Positions 1-11,704 of a stretch of DNA of 64,000 nucleotides are shown one piece after another. Made by a program: the position numbers and the translations under genes. The stretch covers positions 7,578,531 to 7,642,530 of the forward strand of contig JAJEKV010000025.1 in assembly GCA_021234155.1 (NCBI GenBank), read 5' to 3'. Below the pieces are notes generated by a model. That model was not told where the DNA came from. It ran no database searches and saw nothing but the letters and a program-made list of their open reading frames with translations. The DNA is from Isoetes taiwanensis. Taxonomy: Eukaryota; Streptophyta; Lycopodiopsida; Isoetales; Isoetaceae. Positions within the stretch are counted from its first letter, which is position 1, and each line of letters begins with the position of its first letter.

Positions 1-1869
1 ATGGGTTTTATATCTAGCATAATAACGAGGAGTTACTTTTATATTTTTATACGTTTTTTCACATGATTTTTCTATGACTTTGTTGTTGTATTCGTGCAGG
101 TGTACTAAACAGTATTTCTAGAGTGCACCCATTTTGAACCGTTGATTTTGAATGAAAATTGCAATCTTGTGGTTGTGGTCTCTCAAAATTTTGGATGGTT
201 GTTGTGGTTATGGTTTTGGAACTTGTGGTCATGTCCCCACTATTGCACCCTAAAACAAAAAGTTAATTGGCCATATCTAGAATCAAAGATTGGCAAATAG
301 CTAGTGGGCATATATGAGGCATTCCTAGGACAATGCCCTTGTACTTTTTTTCTTCCAGAGCTCCAGCTCTAGCCACGCATCTCGAGCCAGGAAGAGTTAT
401 CAGCTGCTAAACGGGGTTTCATGAATCTATATTTGTTTCTTTAAGCTCCAGTTGTACCTTGTCTTCGAATGACTCGAGTTTGGCAACCTAGCTTTTACAC
501 ATTTTTTTTTTTCATAGAAGGCCCTATGAGAAATTCCTTTTGGCTCCCTCGAATGGGTTCGCCAAAGCCAAGTGAACATAATCGGCTCTCAAGCGGTTTG
601 GGTAACCCAAAGAAAAAAAGCGCCCGCTTGTGTTAATCAAAAATCGCATTGACCGATTCTAGTTTCTTGTGCGTTCAAGAGGGATTTTATTCTAAAAGTA
701 GAATATGGATGGCTCCAGTTTCCTTGTTAGAGGCACGGTATAATAACACTAGCAACAAGAATGGATGCCATTCTAAAAACTCATATAGATAAACATGTCT
801 ATGATGGTGAGATTTACCAAACGACATGATTTAGTAAACTTCAGATCTAACTCTTGAGCCGTGATTCAGTAGATGCAGAGATATATTCATCCTGTTTAAA
901 CAATCTGAAGGACATGGCAGCAAGTAGTATCTAAAAGCCAAATAATTGTGCAAGATAACTTGGATGCTCCAAAAAAATGTGCCACTCTAGATTTCATTAA
1001 CATGCAGATTTCTATATTTTCCTTGCACTCAACTTCAACATCATTCTCTTCCACTACGATGGAGTGGCGATAAATGAAATGAATTTTCATGGAACAGACG
1101 TGCAATACGCATGCTTGCAATGATTCAAACTAAATGGTAAGATGTCCTTACTCAACTATGATTTTATGAGCCAGAGCTGTGTTAGATTTGTGCTAATCAT
1201 TGTCATTTGAAAGATAATGCGTTCAACCAGATTTGTGCTGCTATTTCCTATTGCTATGAATTGAAGAAGCAAACCCTAGTGCTCAAAACGCAAAATATAG
1301 GGATTTAATTATTTCCTTACATTCCTATGCTCTTACCTTCTTAGATCTGCATGTGTTGCAGGATTTTTTAGAGGAACATGTTAAGCTCTGTGGGTTGCAA
1401 CATTGTGCATTCACATACACAGCCCTCATAGAAATGTATGCAAAATCATAAGCAAGTAAGCAAAGGCAAAATGGGAGCTTAATTTGGAGTTCCAAGCTGT
1501 TTGCGGGTTAATATCATTTTCATGTTTCCAATAGTTAAATGCCCCATCTACGAATTTGCAATGCAGTTTGCAACTATTGATAAATAGTTCTCCTTTGCAA
1601 CAACTACAACTCAACTCGTATCCATGCAAATAGGATGGGCGCATTTTGTTCAAGATGGATACGCTTTTTCAACACACTCCTTTTGCTCTACTTATTTGTT
1701 GGACATGATAGTGTGATGTACATCTCACTCTGTTTAATGTCATGATAGTATGTTGTATTCCACATTCTCAAATCCAAATAAAGACCATATAGAGCTGCAA
1801 TGACATTAGTTGAAAACGTTACATTCAAGTGCCACACTTTCTTTTCACAACTTGTTGCGCCTCTTGTTG
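1..1869. other. Intergenic DNA, no gene seen
   Basis: I see no recognisable gene. All open frames are under 80 codons, lie mostly on the minus strand, and show no motif, signal peptide or splice-consistent neighbour. Composition is ordinary AT-rich plant intergenic DNA with short T and A runs. Confidence 0.6.
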
Positions 1870-1904
1870 GGTCCCATAGGCCAACTGGTCTCCGTGGACG
1901 ATAA

Positions 1905-1970
1905 AAACTCTATTCTATTCTATTCTATTCTATTCTATTCTATTCTATTCTATTCTATTCTATTCTATAT
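1905..1970. repeat. (TTCTA)n pentanucleotide microsatellite
   Basis: About eleven near-perfect TTCTA units in a row. The DNA just left of it (about 1870-1905, ending in a 'gtggacgataaaaact' stretch) resembles the reverse complement of 9880-9950, where a short TAGAA run sits beside 'tttttaatgtccac'. The microsatellite therefore looks like the simple-repeat tail of a dispersed element rather than a chance run. The element type is not determined. Confidence 0.8.
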
Positions 1971-3289
1971 GACATTGATGTGTATGTGGGTTCAAATCTC
2001 ATAAATTTCACAAACACTTAATAGAGTATTTATGCAACTGGCTTAATTTTATAGTATATAATGAGATTTTAGTTATACACCCTTTAATTTTCATTGTTGT
2101 ACTTAAGTTATCATCAGATTCATTTATAACTACAACATTAACTTATATGCACATCGGTGTTTGTAGGGTCGAAGGGCTCAAATTTTTGTTACCAAATAAC
2201 CATATATTTAATACTTTCACATGGTTTGGGTGCATATTCACATGAGGGCGACATAGGGCGTTGAGAGTTATTATTGCACTTTCGCAAGAGCATTATAATA
2301 CATGTAAGAAATCAAAACCATTTAGTCGACACCTCAAATCTAGTATTTTCCAAACCTTATTAGTATACAAAAAACTTATGCGAGCACACCCCACAAAGCG
2401 AGGGTTAATTGCGATGCAGTCAAGATTGAGGAATAACTTGGTAATATCCCATCCAATAGCTCTCGATGCTAGTGAGGTATTCATAGTAAAGCAAGTTATG
2501 GAGTTCTCTTTGATGGGAAAAGACAAATTTGTTCATTGTACTCGACCATCATTATCTTCCCCTATTGCTAGATTGTCCACTATTCCAGATCTTTGTATTT
2601 CAGATTTGATATTTTAAGAGATTGTTTTGTGATACCAGATTAATGAATTTAGATTATCATTCTGGAAATAGTACTAATCTCATACACATATTACGTGTAG
2701 ACCAAAAAGCTTTATTCTTAGTATATTAAATATATCATGCTATAGATATACTCAAGTAAAACCCATAAATCATGGAGGATCGTCCTCTCTCTGTGGTCCT
2801 TCACAATACAAATTTCCTTTTCAAATAAATTGTATTACAGTGGAAGTCATCATGGAAGGTCCAGTACAAAAAATAGCTGCTATTGCATCCATGCACATAC
2901 TATATTTTTCGTACACGAATCTTGCATGAGCTGTATAAAGAAAAGAATGTCAATAAATTTTATCACACAAAAGACTAAGGCATAGACACGGACATTTATG
3001 TAAGCTTCAGCTCATGTAAGATCTAATGTAACTTGTTGGGAAACATGGAGGCTTTAAGAATGATGGCTACGTTCTTGGAGGTCTTCTTTGCACCCTTGTA
3101 CCAACAAACCTCACACATCCCTATGGCGTGTGTACGCCCTGTTTTAGCAAACATTTAGTTAACAATCAAGCTTACCTCATCGACCCAAATGAAGGCATTT
3201 GAGTGATGACATTTTTCGATCAATCTCATCCTGTCCAGGCGTTTGAGCCTTTTTCAAACTTCAATCAATCTCTTCTGTCTATAATATAT
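1971..3289. other. Intergenic DNA with one unsupported 118-codon ORF
   Basis: No recognised gene. A plus-strand frame at 2261-2617 (118 codons) has no known motif, and a 77-codon frame overlaps it on the other strand. I treat both as chance frames. The rest is AT-rich with no clear repeat ends. Confidence 0.5.
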
Positions 3290-3640
3290 GGCGGTTGAGG
3301 CTCTTTCAAGTTCGACAAATGGCGTGAAGATGACTTAGGGCCTTTCGCCCCTTCAATTTCAACTCCTTCAAGTTCAACTCCCTGCTCAACCTCTTTCAAG
3401 ATCAACAAATGGCATGAAGATGAAATCTGCCTTCTGCCCCTTCAACAACTTTTGTTTCAACATTTTTGTTCAAGTCTTTGCAAGACACTTTGATTGGCGC
3501 ATATATTTAGGAGCTCGTGGCAAGCTCTACGAGAAGTGGTGATAACCTTCTCAACATTGGATTAGACTTCTATAGAATTAAAGGAGCTTGTGGCAAGCTC
3601 AAGAGAAGTGATGATAACCTTCTCAATCTCCCATGATTTT
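3290..3640 (+). repeat. Short imperfect internal duplications
   Basis: Two related blocks repeat here. A 'gaca/caacaaatggc(g/a)tgaagatga' segment occurs near 3314 and 3406. A 'gtggcaagctc...gagaagtg...gataaccttctcaa' segment occurs near 3515 and 3590, about 76 bp apart. They look like duplicated untranslated or terminal sequence of an old retroelement and encode nothing recognisable. Confidence 0.45.
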
Positions 3641-3763
3641 TACCCCATCTATATTGACATTTAATTTCTTAGTGGCGACACTATTGTTCACTTCCCTCCA
3701 ATGGGCAACTCTGTTGTACATGTCAAACCTGATGTTATAAAGGTTTGGTACATAGTTTGGTTT

Positions 3764-4156
3764 GGTGGGGGGGAGTGTTATCCCTTTGGACTAAACATAG
3801 GCATTGTTGGCATGGGCCACATGTATGTCACGATCTACAATCTAGACTTAGCCTAGAGCTGTGTGGTATGTGAGATGCCAGTTAGGGTTAGGGTTTTGCT
3901 CGACTATTTAGATAGAGCATTTCTCCTCATTGTTTAGGCTTTTGCTCACGTTTTGGAGCACCTCCTTTTGGAACATCAATATGATTTTGTTTTGTTCATT
4001 CTCATTCTCATTTGTTCATTCTTTGTTTTGTTCTTGTTCTTGGAGACTTTTCCCGCTTTATTTTTTGTTGATTCATGAGCATTTGTGGCAGCCTTGTAGC
4101 ATCCGGTAGTCATGGACTGTTGCTACAAGGTGTATGCCAAGAACCCCAAAACTCAA
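3764..4156 (+). mobile_element. LTR-like segment preceded by a purine tract
   Basis: A G-rich purine run (ggtgggggggag, about 3764-3775) is followed directly by 'tgttatccc' at about 3777. That arrangement resembles a polypurine tract next to the 5' TG end of a 3' LTR. A plausible CA-type end (ctcaaca) lies near 4156. No matching second LTR, primer-binding site or polyprotein was found in the window, so this would be a truncated or solo remnant. A short 'gttagggttagggtttt' inside it near 3883 is telomere-like but far too short to be telomeric. Confidence 0.3.
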
Positions 4157-4607
4157 CAGATTAGAAATCTGCAATGACCTTATATAATAATTTATCTAAC
4201 AATTAAGGATTTATGTAAGTGTAATAGCTCTATACTCCCCAAAGAAAAGGGTATGAAAAACTCTCAAGAATCCAAACCAATCATTTTCCAACAGGAATAG
4301 GGAACTCACTAGGGAAGACACAGACCTGATTGTTGACCTGGTTATCGATGCTCCTAGCTTGAATATTTTGCATTTGATCGCCTAGCTTTTTTATTATCTC
4401 CATGATGCATAGGCGCCCAACTCACCAGCTACATACAGAATGCAATACGGCATATACTTATTTTGGCATTATAATCAGAGCACAAGATCAGATATGAGTC
4501 TGAAATTACATGAAAATATCAAAGGCCACAAGGACCTTCTCCAGCTTCGCTTTTTGCATCTTTTACTGCAACAATTTCTGATTTTTAGGCACCAGGCTCA
4601 ATGACTT
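4157..4607. other. Intergenic DNA upstream of the LINE
   Basis: No feature recognised. If the LINE were full length, its first ORF and the N-terminal part of its endonuclease would lie here. I do not see them, which supports 5' truncation of the element. Confidence 0.5.
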
Positions 4608-7600
4608 TTGCACATGTCAGAGTGGCTACAGGTGCAGAATATCAACAATTGGATTTTAGGTGGCGACTTCAATAACACACCCTCGTGGGAACAGAAGGCA
4701 GGTAAAAAGCTAAACATGTCAAGGGGAGAAAGAAGCAAATGGGAGGAATTGACACACAATTTTGTGTACCAAGCCCCATCCTCTTCATATGCTTATTCAT
4801 GGTGCAATAAGAGGAAAGGATTGGATAGGGTATATTGTCTTCTCGATAGATTTTATACCAATATATCCACATTGGTTGGATGGGATAACTTGACTATAAA
4901 CGAAGATTGTAGCAATTCTATCTCAGACCACTACCCCCAAGTTCTGAACACGGGTAATTTACCTCAGAACAGACCTGTTGACACACCATTTAAGTTCAAT
5001 AACAGTTTATTGAACAATAAGCATTTCTGTGAAGATTTCACGAGGTATTATGGCTCTTTGAGGGCTTTAAATGCAAGTGGCTCAATGAAGGAGTTTGCCA
5101 ACAGAAACAAGCAGATCAAAAATTGGATCAAACAATGGGGTAAAGAATGGAACAGAAAAAAGAAACAGGAAAAAACAGAGATCTACTTGGAGATGAAACA
5201 GGTTTAGGCAAAATCTTTTCTTGGATAAAACTAGGAAGTCTTGGAGAGAAACGTCAAGCTAATAGAGGAACATGAAGCAAGAAGCTTGGCAATTAAAAGC
5301 AGAGGGTTGTATATCAACCTGATGGATGACTGTAGCTCCAAGTTTTTCTTTAGAGCTGCCAAAAACAGGATGATGAACAATGGGATAGTTTCAGTCTTGG
5401 CAGATAATCAGCAAGAGTTCTCCAGACAAGAAGATATTCAGAAGTTGTTCTTTAGTAAATACAAAGAACTTTTCACAGCCAAGCCTATTGATAATGGAAG
5501 CATGGATGAGTTCTTTGATTTCCTTGGTCCCAAGGATCTGCCAATGGAAGAGGATCAGTTATTGGCAATCCCATTGGAGAATGAAATCCTTGGAGTAATT
5601 AGGAGTATGGCACATGGAAAAAGCCCAGGGCCGGATGGTTTACCTCCAGAATTCTTTGAACACTTCTGGAATATAATGGGCAAAGACCTTACAACATTTG
5701 TGCAAGGGGCTTGGCAAGCTGAAAGACTGCACCCTGCTATTAATGCTGGCTTAATTGCCTTGGTTCCAAAAGTTGACAAGCCTGCTACCTTCTCGGATTG
5801 GAGACCTATTTCATTAACCAATGCTACATATAAAATTATAGCTAAGATCTTTGCAAATAGACTCAAGAAAATTTTACAGACAAAGATCAACCCAGTCCAA
5901 TCAGGATTTCTACCTGGTAGAAGTATTCTAGATAATTTCATTGGTGCCTATGAAGGTTTACACTGGAATAGGTTCACAGGTCAGGAATGTGTGCTGCTAA
6001 AACTTGACTTCAAAAGAGCCTATGACACTATTGACTGGGGTTTTTTATATAGAGCTATGTCCCAACTGGGATTCTCTGAGGCTGTAATAAAAAAGGTTGC
6101 TGGACTAAATGTTACAGGATGCTCAGCTGTACTGGTCAATGGTACACCATCCCAATTTTTTGAATGTAAGAGGGGGGTTAGACAGGGTTGCCCCCTAGCT
6201 CCCTATCTTTTTTTGATAGTAGCTGAGATGGTTACTAGGGTCATAATGAAATTACAACAAGATGACAAAATCAGCTGTCTTAAGCTTCCTGATACAAGCC
6301 AGACTCTGTCAGCTATGCAGTATGCAGACGACACATTTGTGTTTTTGAAAAGGCATGGAGATCATAATCGAAACTTCCTGATGGCAATGGACAAGTTTGG
6401 AAAAGCATCTGGAGTGTTACTGAATAAGGAAAAATGTGCTATAATTTCTGATAGCCATGAGGACCTTATTGAGGGGATCAAGGTATGTGGATATCAGTCT
6501 GCCACAAAATTGTTAGGATTACCTTTGGCTCTTAACATGAGTTTACATGGGCTGTGAAAACCAATAGTTACCAAAATCAAGAAGAAGCTGCATATGTACC
6601 CCAAAACTCTCTCCTTGGCTGGAAGGGTGGAGATTATTAACAGTGTCATCGCAAGCTCCCATGTTTACTTCTCATCAGCAATAGTTGCAGATAAAAAAAC
6701 TTACAAAGATTTGGAGGTAATCATGAAGGAATTCATCTGGCAGGGTTCACATATGGTAGGCTGGCAACATCTAGCTCTGCTTAGAAAAAAAGGAGGTTTA
6801 GGATGCAAGGATATCTTCCTACAGGCACAGGTATTGGCAGCAAAACAGGTCTGGAGATGTTTAACCTCATCAACAAAGTCGGGCCCTTCTACTCCTCATC
6901 AATTACCTGATTCTGCTTTTTACCAGCTTAATCCTAGTGCATGTACTTCAACTATCATGAAGAGAATCATACAAGCTTGGAATAAAGTCTCGGTATGCTT
7001 CAAAACATATTCAATCGAGAATGTTTCAAAGGAATTCAATTTCTTCTGGCATCAGGGATTGGCAGATGAGGAGGGCGGGTATCTTGCTCTGAAACACCCT
7101 AGAAAGTACAAAGAGTGGACTCTCAAAGGTCTGAACACAGTTGGCAGCATGGTTAGGGAGGGTAGATGGAGAACATGGCAGGAAATCTCCACACTTGTGC
7201 AGGATTCAAGTTCTAATAGAAGTATTTATAATGCACTAACCCGACCCCATAGGTGGCCAGGTACTGAAATAAAAGAACAAAATTGGGCCTTGGATGGAAA
7301 TGGCTATAAAGTAGCCAAACTCCACTCTATTCTGCTGGATTCACAGGAGACAAAAGTTACTACTCAGTGGAATTGCCCTGATGCAGAAGCTGTTCGAGTT
7401 ATCAAAAAAGGCTGGAAACTACAATGTGCAAAAAAGGTTATCCTTTTCAGATGGTTGGTGTTGAATAGAAGTCTCAAATCCAATGCATTTCGAGCCAGAT
7501 ACAATGATCAGATAGTGGATACATGCCCTTTAGGATGTGGTCAGACAGAAACATCAAGTCATATTTTTATCTGCCCCTGGCTGTCTTCTTTCTGGGATTG

Positions 7601-7952
7601 GATTGGCCCCCATATAGGTGCAACCCCTACTCTTGAGTCTGGTCTTTTTGAATTCCTTGCAAATGGCTCTCCTTTTTTGGATACAATTAGAACCCTCTGT
7701 CTGTGGTCGATCTGGAAGCATAGAAACAATGTAGCTATCAATCACTCTCCTCCAGATCTGAACTTCCTTAAAACAACTCTTCAATTAGAATTAGCAGAGG
7801 CAGCTATGGCACACAGAATGAACAAGGGTTCCAACTATAATAAAGGATGGGACACTTTGGGCTCTTTTCAAGGGTTCTACTCATACTTTACTGCTTATTT
7901 TAACAATTTGTCTGATGCTCATAACAGATTATCTGGTGAAGAAGCATCATGA
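4608..7952 (+). pseudogene. LINE ORF2: endonuclease-reverse transcriptase, broken by stops
   Basis: One reading frame runs through 4608-7952. It is interrupted by only four stops: TAG 5205, TAA 5226, TAG 5232 and TGA 6555. There is no frameshift. The endonuclease end shows GDFN at about 4662-4673 and the SDH motif at about 4923-4931. The reverse transcriptase shows the KSPGPDGLP-type fingers motif near 5620, the LDFKRAYD block near 6003 and the YADD catalytic box at 6321-6332. A zf-RVT-like C-x3-C...H...C cluster begins near 7523. In life ORF2 nicks target DNA and copies the element's RNA at the nick. All four stops are one C-to-T step from Gln or Arg codons, as expected from deamination of a methylated, silenced copy. 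It is probably a relatively young insertion. Confidence 0.9.
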
Positions 7953-8280
7953 AGGAGGGCATGCCCGAGAGGTTCCAGAAGGCATGCAACGAATGTCACA
8001 TAAGGAGACTCTTGAGGCCCTTCTTTGGGTTAAGACAGAAACCATAATGATCCAGACTTTGAGGCGAGTGCTGAACGATGAAGACATATGGCAATTTAAG
8101 CAAGGGCTTAAGCCATATTTTGAAGAAAAGCTTGGCATATGTGAGGGAGCCCGTGAGTCCTGGATTCTTTACATTCTGGATGCCACAGCATGTGGAGCAG
8201 TTGAATTGGATGAGCTGCTCCATAAGCACACAGATCAGGCCTTTGTGATAATCACTTTGGATGGAGTGCATGAAGATTGA
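7915..8280 (+). CDS. Small ORF at the 3' end of the LINE (121 aa)
   Basis: An ATG-started, uninterrupted 121-codon frame overlaps the last 38 bp of ORF2 in another frame and ends about 230 bp before the poly(A). The product would be acidic and mostly helical, with no motif I recognise. It starts MLITDYLVKK, and its C-terminal half contains a leucine- and acid-rich stretch. It sits where most plant LINEs have only a 3' UTR. It may be a captured fragment, a lineage-specific third ORF, or a chance frame. The absence of stops, while ORF2 has four, is mildly in favour of coding, but the length is small. Confidence 0.35.
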   Translation: MLITDYLVKKHHEGGHAREVPEGMQRMSHKETLEALLWVKTETIMIQTLRRVLNDEDIWQFKQGLKPYFEEKLGICEGARESWILYILDATACGAVELDELLHKHTDQAFVIITLDGVHED

Positions 8281-8526
8281 AACTACAGCAGTAGGCTCCC
8301 TGGAAGACTAGAAACTACATATTATTATGATCTGCAAGTAACTTTATCTACTATATTTCTTGTTTTACTTAAAGTTTAAAACAGTGTTCAGTCTTAGTTG
8401 AATTTTCCTCCTTTGGAGTGTCGGGGCCATTTTGCGGTGGCCTTATAGCAGAGTTTCACTCTGCCTTTTTGTATTATCATGTATTACATGTAATATAATA
8501 CTGCCGTTTCTACAAAAAAAAAAAAA

Positions 8527-9064
8527 CTTTTGGAAAACGGCACACAAGCAAGCTCTTTAAGGCAGCAAACATCGTTTCTAGAGGGAAAAACCCATTCTGC
8601 CATTGACATGAAGCCTTAGACAACCAATGATTCTGCTGCAGGCAAAAATATCAAAGGTCAGATGTTGCCACAGCTTGTACAACAGAACTGACCATATAAA
8701 TGTGAGATATGTAGATCAGAGTTAGGAGTTCGGGTTTCGAAGTTATGGCGACGTTCCCAACAGGCACAGCTTGTTATTTTTCTCAACCGTGATTTTTTCT
8801 AGATCAAGATCTAAGGGTTAGCGGGACGTCCTCGTTTAATTTTAAGACACGTGGATAGCCTAGGCTTTCAGATAATGTGTCACCTAGGGTTGGGCTATTA
8901 TGCTAAAAAGTTTGTTAGATTTAAAAATAACAACCCCTTGAAAAGATAAACCAATAAAATAATATAAGCCCTTATTTAATATAAGCTTCCTTATTTCCTT
9001 TTCTGTTTTTAGCTACATCTATTCCTCTATAATAATATGAACTCTCAATGGTTCAGCACGCACA
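8527..9064. other. Intergenic DNA
   Basis: No gene or clear repeat end recognised between the LINE poly(A) and the inverted-repeat arm that begins near 9065. Confidence 0.5.
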
Positions 9065-9670
9065 AAAACCCTTATTTTTGAATAAACCTAAAGTTATGCC
9101 ATAAGGTGTTGAGAAAGGCCAATCTTCACCCCTTCTAATATTACTTTTCAAGTTGAGTTGGAAGCTTGTGGTGAAGGCTCAAAGTCCACCAATGAGGAAC
9201 ACACACTCCTTTCCAACCCCAACATCACAGGGTGCTTTGATTCCTTCTATAATGTAGCACTATGTAGATGTTGTGATATCTTACTAAGCACATTGTGCCA
9301 TGTGTTACGTTTATTATTTGCATTGGCCTATCTACCTACCATGCCTCACGATTGATGCAAAAAGATTTTGTATTTTCTGACTCATAAGCCATTGGCCCCA
9401 TGAAAATCTTACATCACAAGGCATGGTAGTTATTATATGTTCGTAATGTCTTGTTGTTTGACTAGTCACATTCAATTAAAATTCTGGTCGTTATGATATT
9501 GGACCACATTTAATCAATATCTTTAATATTATCCATACAAGAATCTCTTTACTGACATTTCGGTAAGTTTCAACCTATTACTAGTGTCCAAATTTTGCTA
9601 AATGGTGGTTTCCCAGACCATACCCATTAATTATTGATCATAAAATATATCATATAGCCTGATGGCAAAT
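9065..9670 (+). repeat. Inverted-repeat arm A1
   Basis: About 600 bp that matches, in reverse orientation, 12632-13222. Shared landmarks include 'ccttctaatattacttt', 'gttggaagcttgtg', 'tccaccaatgaggaacaca' and 'gactagtcacattcaa'. Divergence and small indels show that the copies are old. The sequence directly to its right (from about 9672) is repeated in direct, not inverted, orientation after arm A2, so this segment was flipped in one of two otherwise collinear copies. A 65-codon frame inside is not thought to be a gene. Confidence 0.75.
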
Positions 9671-9671
9671 A

Positions 9672-10280
9672 CACCATAAGCTTATATTTCAAGCTCTATA
9701 TCATAGATTCCTCTCTCATTCATGAAGATGTTGTGAGCTTGATTATATAATGGTTACTCAAGGTCATTCCTCAATGATAGGCATGCAGCAAAAATTTCGT
9801 GCAGGAGCCAACTATAGTGTAATTAAGATGGAAATCATGATAAATATTTCTAGTAGGCCTTTGATAGAATCAAATAGAATAGAATAGAATTTTTAATGTC
9901 CACAAAAACCAAGAGGGCATGGGGCCCATACAATGGACTAGTACAACCCAGAACATCACCAAATGTAATAGAAACGATACAAAGCATGGGCAAACGACCA
10001 GATGAAACTACAACTTCCAGGCAATATCAAATTTTATCATTTAATATATGGTAGAATTGGAGAAACACGAGCTGATAACTTATTACGAGGGGGAGTCAAT
10101 GATGCATGAGTGTGGGTCAAGTTTCCTTTCCTGGATAATTAAATCTATTTAAAAATTATGTTCAGACTTTTTAATTTCATGATATTATTAAACAAGATAA
10201 AAATATATAGTATCTCTAGATATACTTTCTTGCATCATTTATCACTATGATATTATAAATAGTAACTGATTAATAATAGA
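9672..10280 (+). repeat. Direct-repeat block S1 (uninterrupted copy)
   Basis: This block is repeated in the same orientation at about 13224-16110. Shared landmarks are 'accataagcttatatttc', 'tcattcctcaatgataggc', 'gcatggggcccatacaatg' and 'ctttcttgcatcatttatc'. Copy S1 lacks the three insertions seen in the other copy, so it supplies the empty target sites (atagattc near 9703, the junction near 9861, and gatatacttt near 10225) that define those insertions. Confidence 0.8.
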
Positions 10281-10369
10281 TATAAGAATTGTTAATTTTA
10301 CATCCATATCAAATCCCCTGGAACCTCCTGTTATTGTATACGACTTTGCTTAAGATACTAGAATATGAA

Positions 10370-10450
10370 ATACATGGGCTCGAACCTCTACCAAAATAAC
10401 ACAATGTCCTAATAAAATTACTTTAACCAATATACCCAATGAGCTAGTGT
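10370..10450 (-). repeat. tRNA-derived SINE head, copy 1
   Basis: Read on the minus strand, a pol III A-box-like 'TAGCTCATTGGG' (about 10446-10435) is followed some 50 bp later by a B-box 'GGTTCGAGCCC' (10386-10376). This is the internal-promoter layout of a tRNA gene or tRNA-derived SINE. The stretch between the boxes does not fold into an obvious tRNA, so a SINE remnant is the better call. Confidence 0.5.
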
Positions 10451-10814
10451 AATTATTTTTTTTTATCTTGAATCTATGTTTTTTTTTATATAACAAACTA
10501 TTCAATTGTTTTAAGGATATATGGTCTATGTTTTTAGGAATTGTTATTTTTACATCCATATCAAATCCACTGGGACCCCCTGTTATTGTGCTACATATTC
10601 TAAACGAGTGCACCTGGACTACCACAGTCGTCGGATCCGTGGATCCTACGACCCAGATCGTATGTTGGCGCCTCTGGACACCTCTCGTTTCGCTTATACT
10701 CATTTATGATTGGAGGCGCCTATGATTTTAAAATATGAAATACGAGTTCGTCTAAGGTTTTGAGGGAATATCGAACCTCTATACGGCTTTGCCTAAGATT
10801 TTAGAATATGAAAT

Positions 10815-10892
10815 ATAGGGGCTCGAACCTCTACCAAAATAACACAATGTCTTGATAAGACTACTTTAACCAGTATACCCAATGAGGTAATG
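10815..10892 (-). repeat. tRNA-derived SINE head, copy 2
   Basis: Same layout as the first copy: B-box GGTTCGAGCCC at 10829-10819 (minus strand) and a diverged A-box near 10889-10878, in which the normal GCTC has become CCTC. It lies at the equivalent place in the second tandem unit. Confidence 0.45.
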
Positions 10893-11269
10893 TGATTATT
10901 TTCTAACTTGAATCTATATATATTTTTTATAACAATTTCTTTTTTTTTATAACAACCTATTCAATTGTTTTAGGGATATATGGTCTATGGTTTTAGGAAT
11001 TGTTATTTTTACATCCATATCAAATCCCCCCTGAACTTGCTGTTATTGTGCTACATATTCTAAACGAGATGCATCCTGGACTACCACATTCGTCAGATCC
11101 GTGGATCCTATGACCCAGATCGATTGTTGGGGCCTCTAGGCACCTCTCGTTTTGCTTATAGTTATTTATGATTGGAGGCGCCTATGATTTTGAAATATGA
11201 AATACGAGTTCGTCTAAGGTTTTGATCAAACCTCTATACAGCTTTGCTCAAGATTTTAGAATATGAAAT

Positions 11270-11348
11270 ATAGGGGCTCGAACCTCTACCAAAATAACAT
11301 AATGTTATAATAAAACTACTTTAACCAATATGCCCAATGAGCTAGCAT
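11270..11348 (-). repeat. tRNA-derived SINE head, copy 3
   Basis: B-box at 11285-11275 and a well-kept A-box (TAGCTCATTGGG) at 11344-11333 on the minus strand, in the third tandem unit. The three heads were probably multiplied with the tandem unit rather than inserted three times. Confidence 0.5.
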
Positions 11349-11704
11349 GATTATTTTCTATCTTGAATCTATATATTTTTTTCATAACAACCTATTCAAT
11401 TATTTTAGGGATATATGGTCTATAGTTTTAGGAATTGTTATTTTTACATCCATATCAAATCCCCCTGGAACCCGCTGTTATGATTATAATATTGAAATGA
11501 CTTGCTCTCATTGGATCAACAAATAACAATAACATGGAATTTGGTCGCCAGTTTTTTCCTGAAGATTAAGCTCGTGATGCCATATGGCATTCTCTCCGCT
11601 GCGGAATGGAAGTTGGATTGAACATTCCGACAATAGCAATTTCTACCGGTTTTACAAGTCATTCCCCTTTCTCTTGTTTTCGCCCTGCTCTATTCTACTT
11701 CATC

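Larger units (their letters stand above)
4608..8526 (+). mobile_element. 5'-truncated L1-type LINE retrotransposon
   Basis: A non-LTR retrotransposon copy on the plus strand. In order it holds the C-terminal half of an apurinic-type endonuclease, a reverse transcriptase, a C-terminal zinc-finger region, a small extra ORF, a 3' UTR and a short poly(A) (about 8513-8526). The 3' UTR ends with a 'taatataatactgccgttt'-type sequence common in plant LINEs. ORF1 and the start of the endonuclease are missing, as usual after incomplete target-primed reverse transcription. The copy cannot move by itself because ORF2 is interrupted. I could not fix its 5' boundary or a target-site duplication. Confidence 0.9.
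10285..11485 (+). repeat. Tandem array of about 435-460-bp units
   Basis: The segment 'tcaat(t)..tttta(a/g)ggatatatgg' recurs at about 10502, 10961 and 11396, so successive units are about 459 and 435 bp long. A partial unit begins near 10285. Each unit carries a 'tttttacatccatatcaaat' segment and a tRNA-like SINE head on the minus strand, and the two longest carry a BamHI-palindrome-like 'gatccgtggatcctatgacc' segment. Short ORFs on either strand inside the units are not supported. Confidence 0.75.

Noticed and set aside
3880-3900. Telomere-like 'gttagggttaggg' stretch
   Set aside because: Only about two units, embedded in an LTR-like segment; common in plant promoters and intergenic DNA.
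10376-11344. Three functional tRNA genes
   Set aside because: Only A- and B-box layouts are present; no acceptor stem or anticodon arm can be drawn.
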